Source: Actinomycetes bacterium (GTDB lineage Bacteria; Actinomycetota; Actinomycetes; Actinomycetales; Cellulomonadaceae). Taken from it: 9,580 nucleotides of DNA. Shown piece by piece: positions 6,957-9,580 of the stretch. The stretch covers positions 1 to 9,580 of the forward strand of contig JAEZZV010000111.1 in NCBI GenBank assembly GCA_023418375.1. The letters are read 5' to 3'. The position numbers were made by a program, and so were the translations under genes. Position 1 is the stretch's first letter; each line of letters begins with the position of its first letter. A model generated the notes under the pieces. That model saw only the letters and a program-made list of their open reading frames with translations. It was not told the DNA's origin and made no database searches.

Positions 6957-8258
6957 TCATGCGGCCGGCGCAATCCGGGTCAGGGCGGCGATCAGGCGGT
7001 CCGACGCCTGTCCGCCGCGCGGCTCGTACACGTCGGCGAGCAGCTTCATGACCAGGCGCATCAGCGCCGGTCGGGGCAAACCGTAGCGGGTGCACAGATG
7101 CATGATCGCGGGCTGCTCGATGAGCTTCACGAAGATCCGCCCGAGGGAGTAGTAGCCGCCGAGCTCGTCGGCCATGACCGTCGGGTACGTGGCCAGGACG
7201 GCGTCGCGCGCAGCAGGCGTCCGGCGGGCGTGCGCCTGCACCACGACCTCCGCCGCGCGTCGGGCCGCCTGCATCGCGTAGGCGATGCCCTCGCCGTTGA
7301 ACGGGCTGACCATGCCGCCGGAGTCGCCCACGAGCAGCAGACCGCGGTCGTACAGGGGCTTGCGGTTGAAGGCCATCGGAAGGGCCGCGCCGCGCACGGG
7401 CGCCAGCGGGGCGGCCGCGTCGAACCTCCAGTGCTCCGGCGCGTTGGCGACCCACCGGGCCAGCAGGTCCTTGTAGTCGATCTTCGTGGCCGTCGCGGTC
7501 GAGCTGACGCTGCCGAGGCCCACGTTCGCGGTGCCGTCGCCGAGCGGGAAGATCCAGCCGTACCCCGGCAGCAGGTTCGACCGGCCCGGGGCGCCGTCCC
7601 ACAGCTCGAGGTGCGACTCCATCCACTCGTCGTCGTGCATGGGGGTCTCGAAGTAGGTCCGGACCGCCACGCCCATGGGGCGGCGGGGGTTCTTCTCGAT
7701 GCCGAGCGAGAGCGCGAGCCGGGCGGAGACGCCGTCGGCCGCGATGACGACCGGGGCGCGGTAGGTGACCTCGTCGCCCGCCCTGCGCCCGGCGTCGTCC
7801 ACGGGGCGCGCGGTCACGCCGACGACGCGGCCCGTGCGCTCGTGCAGCACCGGCCCGGTGACGGCGGTGCGCTCGAGGATTTTCGCGCCGGCGGCGCGGG
7901 CGTGGTCGGCCAGGGCGGCGTCGAAGTCGCGGCGGGTGCGCGCGAGCCCGAAGTCCGGGAAGGAGTCGAGCTGGGGCCAGGGGAGCTCGAGGCGGTGCCC
8001 GCCGCCGTACACGCGCAGGCCCTTGTTGCGGATCCAGCCGTCCTCCGGACGCATGGGCACGCCCATCGCCACGAGCTCGCGGACGGCGCGCGGGGTCAGG
8101 CCGTCGCCGCAGACCTTGTCCCGCGGGAAGGCCGACTTCTCCAGGACGAGGACGTCGAGCCCGGCGGTCGCGAGCCAGTACGCGGCCGAGGCGCCGGCAG
8201 GCCCGGCACCGACGACGAGGACGTCGGCGTCGTCCTGCCGCTGCACAGTCCCTGCCAC
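6957..8258 (-). CDS. Geranylgeranyl reductase family FAD-dependent oxidoreductase, probable menaquinone side-chain reductase
   Basis: This is a FAD-dependent reductase of the geranylgeranyl reductase family. In Mycobacterium a family member (MenJ) saturates one isoprene unit of menaquinone; the same job is inferred here from its position between menG and nuoA. With the start used here (433 aa), the N-terminal FAD-binding motif VVGAGPAGASAA is at about 15-26. The family motif CGDGLTPRAV is at 50-59, and the second FAD contact LLLVGDSGGMVSPFNGEGIA is at 307-326. The C-terminal part contains helices that may touch the membrane. Start choice: the GTG at 8258 has GAGG five bases upstream and gives a short lead into the FAD motif as in relatives. 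A GTG at 8303 would add 15 residues but has no clear Shine-Dalgarno. The exact prenyl substrate (menaquinone or a free prenyl diphosphate) cannot be told from sequence. Confidence 0.88.
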   Translation of the reverse strand: MAGTVQRQDDADVLVVGAGPAGASAAYWLATAGLDVLVLEKSAFPRDKVCGDGLTPRAVRELVAMGVPMRPEDGWIRNKGLRVYGGGHRLELPWPQLDSFPDFGLARTRRDFDAALADHARAAGAKILERTAVTGPVLHERTGRVVGVTARPVDDAGRRAGDEVTYRAPVVIAADGVSARLALSLGIEKNPRRPMGVAVRTYFETPMHDDEWMESHLELWDGAPGRSNLLPGYGWIFPLGDGTANVGLGSVSSTATATKIDYKDLLARWVANAPEHWRFDAAAPLAPVRGAALPMAFNRKPLYDRGLLLVGDSGGMVSPFNGEGIAYAMQAARRAAEVVVQAHARRTPAARDAVLATYPTVMADELGGYYSLGRIFVKLIEQPAIMHLCTRYGLPRPALMRLVMKLLADVYEPRGGQASDRLIAALTRIAPAA

Positions 8259-8316
8259 GCCTACCTCGCCGTCGACCGAAGGGTCCCTTGTGAAGCCGTT
8301 CACGAACGCCTACGCC

Positions 8317-8322
8317 AGTCTA
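8317..8322 (-). promoter_or_regulatory. Possible -10 box for the reductase-nuo genes
   Basis: The minus strand reads TAGACT (TANNNT form). Transcription starting about seven bases downstream (near 8310) would give a leader of about 50 bases to the GTG at 8258, or a near-leaderless message for the GTG at 8303. No good -35 hexamer is seen at the normal distance, which is common in actinobacterial promoters. This is a motif-only guess. Confidence 0.3.
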
Positions 8323-8368
8323 ACTGCGCGCCTGCTATGGGTACGCACGGCCGCCGATGGGGGCACCG

Positions 8369-8384
8369 CCGGTCAAAACCGGTC
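8369..8384. repeat. Tandem CCGGTC repeat with 10-bp period, also an inverted repeat
   Basis: The plus strand reads CCGGTC, AAAA, CCGGTC: a perfect 6-base direct repeat at 8369-8374 and 8379-8384, starts ten bases apart, that is about one helical turn. The same bases also form the inverted pair CCGGT/ACCGG around CAAA (8369-8382). It lies in the 100-odd-base spacer between menG and the reductase gene, upstream of a possible -10 box. It could be a protein-binding site, or with the next palindrome a weak terminator; no T-run follows on the minus strand. Confidence 0.45.
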
Positions 8385-8391
8385 GATGCGC

Positions 8392-8403
8392 ACCGCGCGC
8401 GGT
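8392..8403. repeat. Perfect 12-base palindrome at the menG stop
   Basis: ACCGCGCGCGGT is its own reverse complement. It overlaps the last base of the menG stop codon and begins the spacer towards the reductase gene. In RNA it could fold only into a short hairpin. In so GC-rich a genome a 12-base GC palindrome may arise by chance. Confidence 0.4.
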
Positions 8404-9101
8404 CAGTCGGCCGGGCGGACACCCCGGTGCAGGGCGACGATGCCGCCCGACAGGTTCCGGTACGCGACGTCCCGCCAACCGGCCCTGCGGAGCAGGCGGC
8501 CGAGGCCCACCTGGTCCGGCCAGGCGCGGATCGAGTCTGCGAGGTACTCGTACGACTCCGGGTCCGAGGACACCACGCGGGCCACGGCCGGCAGCGCCCG
8601 CACCAGGTACTCCGTGTAGACGGTCCGCAGCGGCTCGAACGACGGCGTCGAGAACTCGCACACGACGACCCGCCCGCCCGGCCGGGTCACCCGCAGCAGC
8701 TCGGCGAGCGCCTCGGCGGTGCCCGCCACGTTGCGCAGGCCGAAGGAGATGGTCACGGCGTCGAAGCTCGCGTCGGCGAAGGGCAGGCGCAGCGCGTCCC
8801 CGGCGACGAACGGCAGGTCCGGCCGCCGCTCCTTGCCGGAGGCCAGCATGCCGAGCGAGAAGTCGCACGGCACCACCCGGGCGCCCGACGCCGCGAACGG
8901 CGCGCTCGACGTGCCAGTGCCGGCGGCGAGGTCGAGGACCGTCTCCCCCGGCCGCGCGTCGACCGCGGCGACCGTCGCGCGCCGCCACCGGCGGTCCTGG
9001 CCGAGCGAGAGGACGTCGTTGGTGAGGTCGTAGCGTCCGGCGACCGCGTCGAACATCGCCGCGACCTCGTGGGGGTTCTTGTCCAGCTGCGCGCGAGCCA
9101 T
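8403..9101 (-). CDS. menG: Demethylmenaquinone methyltransferase
   Basis: MenG (232 aa, UbiE/COQ5 family) transfers a methyl group from S-adenosylmethionine to demethylmenaquinone, the last ring step of menaquinone synthesis. UbiE signature 1 is visible as YDLTNDVLSLGQDRRWR at residues 24-40, the SAM-binding loop as VLDLAAGTGT at 55-64, and signature 2 as RVTRPGGRVVVCEFS at 137-151. ISFGLRNV at 118-125 is also typical. Actinobacteria use menaquinone only, so the menaquinone-specific name is preferred to ubiE. Start choice: the ATG at 9101 gives MARAQLDKNPHEV, matching relatives, and has GAGG at 9111-9114 nine bases upstream. An in-frame ATG at 9110 follows that GAGG with no gap and is less likely. 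The gene is divergent from the menF-like gene, 42 bases away, and leads into the reductase-nuo series. Confidence 0.95.
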   Translation of the reverse strand: MARAQLDKNPHEVAAMFDAVAGRYDLTNDVLSLGQDRRWRRATVAAVDARPGETVLDLAAGTGTSSAPFAASGARVVPCDFSLGMLASGKERRPDLPFVAGDALRLPFADASFDAVTISFGLRNVAGTAEALAELLRVTRPGGRVVVCEFSTPSFEPLRTVYTEYLVRALPAVARVVSSDPESYEYLADSIRAWPDQVGLGRLLRRAGWRDVAYRNLSGGIVALHRGVRPAD

Positions 9102-9110
9102 GAGGTCCAT

Positions 9111-9114
9111 CCTC
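9111..9114 (-). promoter_or_regulatory. Ribosome binding site deciding the menG start
   Basis: The minus strand reads GAGG nine bases before the ATG at 9101 and immediately before another in-frame ATG at 9110. Spacing selects 9101. The GAGG can pair with CCTC just before the start codon (GAGG-ATGGA-CCTC), a four-pair hairpin too small to call a regulator. Confidence 0.55.
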
Positions 9115-9129
9115 GGGCATCGCGGGGCC

Positions 9130-9135
9130 TACCCT
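9130..9135 (+). promoter_or_regulatory. Probable -10 box of a leaderless menF transcript
   Basis: The plus strand reads TACCCT, fitting the TANNNT form, with eight bases between it and the ATG at 9144. Transcription starting about seven bases after the box would begin at or next to the ATG. No Shine-Dalgarno is present at the usual distance from that ATG, which supports leaderless translation, a common mode in actinobacteria. Confidence 0.5.
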
Positions 9136-9143
9136 TGACCGCG

Positions 9144-9580
9144 ATGACCGAACTGCATCCGGGCGCGGCGACCACCCCCCTGCCCCTCGTCACGCGCACC
9201 GTCGCGATCGACCCGCTCACGCTGCCGGGCGACCTCACGGACCTGCTGCCCGCCGACGGCGGCATCGCCTGGGTGCGGCGCGCCGACGGCCTGGTCGCGT
9301 GGGGCGAGCTCACCCGCATCCAGGCGACCGGCCCCGACCGGATGGCCGACGCCGACACCGCCTGGCGCGAGCTCGTCGCCCATGCGGTGGTTCGCGACGA
9401 GGTGCGCCTGCCCGGCACCGGCCCCGTCGCGTTCGGCTCGTTCTCGTTCTCCGCCGGCTCGGCCGCGGGCGGCGTGCTCGTGGTGCCGCGCGTCGTCGTC
9501 GGACGACGGGGCGCGTCGGCCTGGGTGACCACGCTCGAGCTGGGCGCCGTGGCCGCGCCGGTGACACCGCAGGCACAGCC
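9144..9580 (+). CDS. menF: Isochorismate synthase, N-terminal part (window ends inside gene)
   Basis: Isochorismate synthase converts chorismate to isochorismate, the committed step to menaquinone (or to a salicylate/catecholate siderophore in other settings). Only the first 145 codons are visible and no stop is reached. The segment AWVRRADGLVAWGEL (42-56), DRMADADTAWRELV (65-78) and the stretch LPGTGPVAFGSFSFS at 89-103 resemble the N-terminal half of chorismate-binding enzymes of this type. The catalytic core lies beyond the window, so anthranilate or aminodeoxychorismate synthase component I is not formally excluded. The neighbours menG and the menaquinone reductase favour menF over a siderophore role. 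The ATG at 9144 is the first in frame and lacks a Shine-Dalgarno, with a TANNNT box close upstream. Confidence 0.75.
   Translation, partial: MTELHPGAATTPLPLVTRTVAIDPLTLPGDLTDLLPADGGIAWVRRADGLVAWGELTRIQATGPDRMADADTAWRELVAHAVVRDEVRLPGTGPVAFGSFSFSAGSAAGGVLVVPRVVVGRRGASAWVTTLELGAVAAPVTPQAQ

Noticed and set aside
8335..9120. Alternative minus-strand frame starting at an ATG at 9120 over menG
   Set aside because: It is out of frame with menG and Arg/Gly-rich with no family signature; menG carries full UbiE motifs.
1..9580. Mobile element, CRISPR array, defence system, biosynthetic cluster or RNA gene
   Set aside because: The whole window is filled by respiratory and menaquinone genes with uniform base composition by eye. 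No transposase, spaced-repeat array, tRNA-like fold or unusual gene family was seen.

Overview
The window comes from a very GC-rich actinobacterium. The protein signatures (separate NuoC and NuoD, long Ala/Gly/Pro-rich tails on NuoC and NuoE, a menaquinone-type methyltransferase, an actinobacterial geranylgeranyl reductase) fit the Micrococcales, perhaps a Cellulomonas-like genus. The genus is an impression from the protein sequences, not a search result.

Layout: almost everything is on the minus strand and reads right to left. At the right edge, isochorismate synthase (menF-like, partial) runs on the plus strand, divergent from the rest. From about 9101 leftward come menG (demethylmenaquinone methyltransferase), a FAD-dependent geranylgeranyl/menaquinone reductase-family gene, and then nuoA, nuoB, nuoC, nuoD, nuoE, nuoF and nuoG. 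NuoG is cut off by the left edge. The rest of the nuo operon (nuoH to nuoN) would be expected to the left, outside the window. There is no gene-free stretch longer than 100 bases. I see no tRNA, rRNA, CRISPR array, insertion sequence or phage gene.

How the genes work together: the right-hand genes make and finish menaquinone. MenF commits chorismate to the pathway, MenG does the last ring methylation, and the reductase probably saturates part of the prenyl tail. The left-hand genes encode the peripheral arm of complex I (NuoB to NuoG) and the first membrane subunit (NuoA), which feed NADH electrons into that menaquinone pool. Junctions from nuoB to nuoG all overlap by 1 or 4 bases, so these genes are probably translationally coupled.

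I did not find an undescribed multi-gene system. The points most worth checking are loss of all four cysteines of the optional N7 iron-sulfur site in NuoG, a hairpin that buries the nuoF ribosome binding site inside the end of nuoE, a 10-bp-period repeat in the menG-reductase spacer, and an apparently leaderless start for menF.
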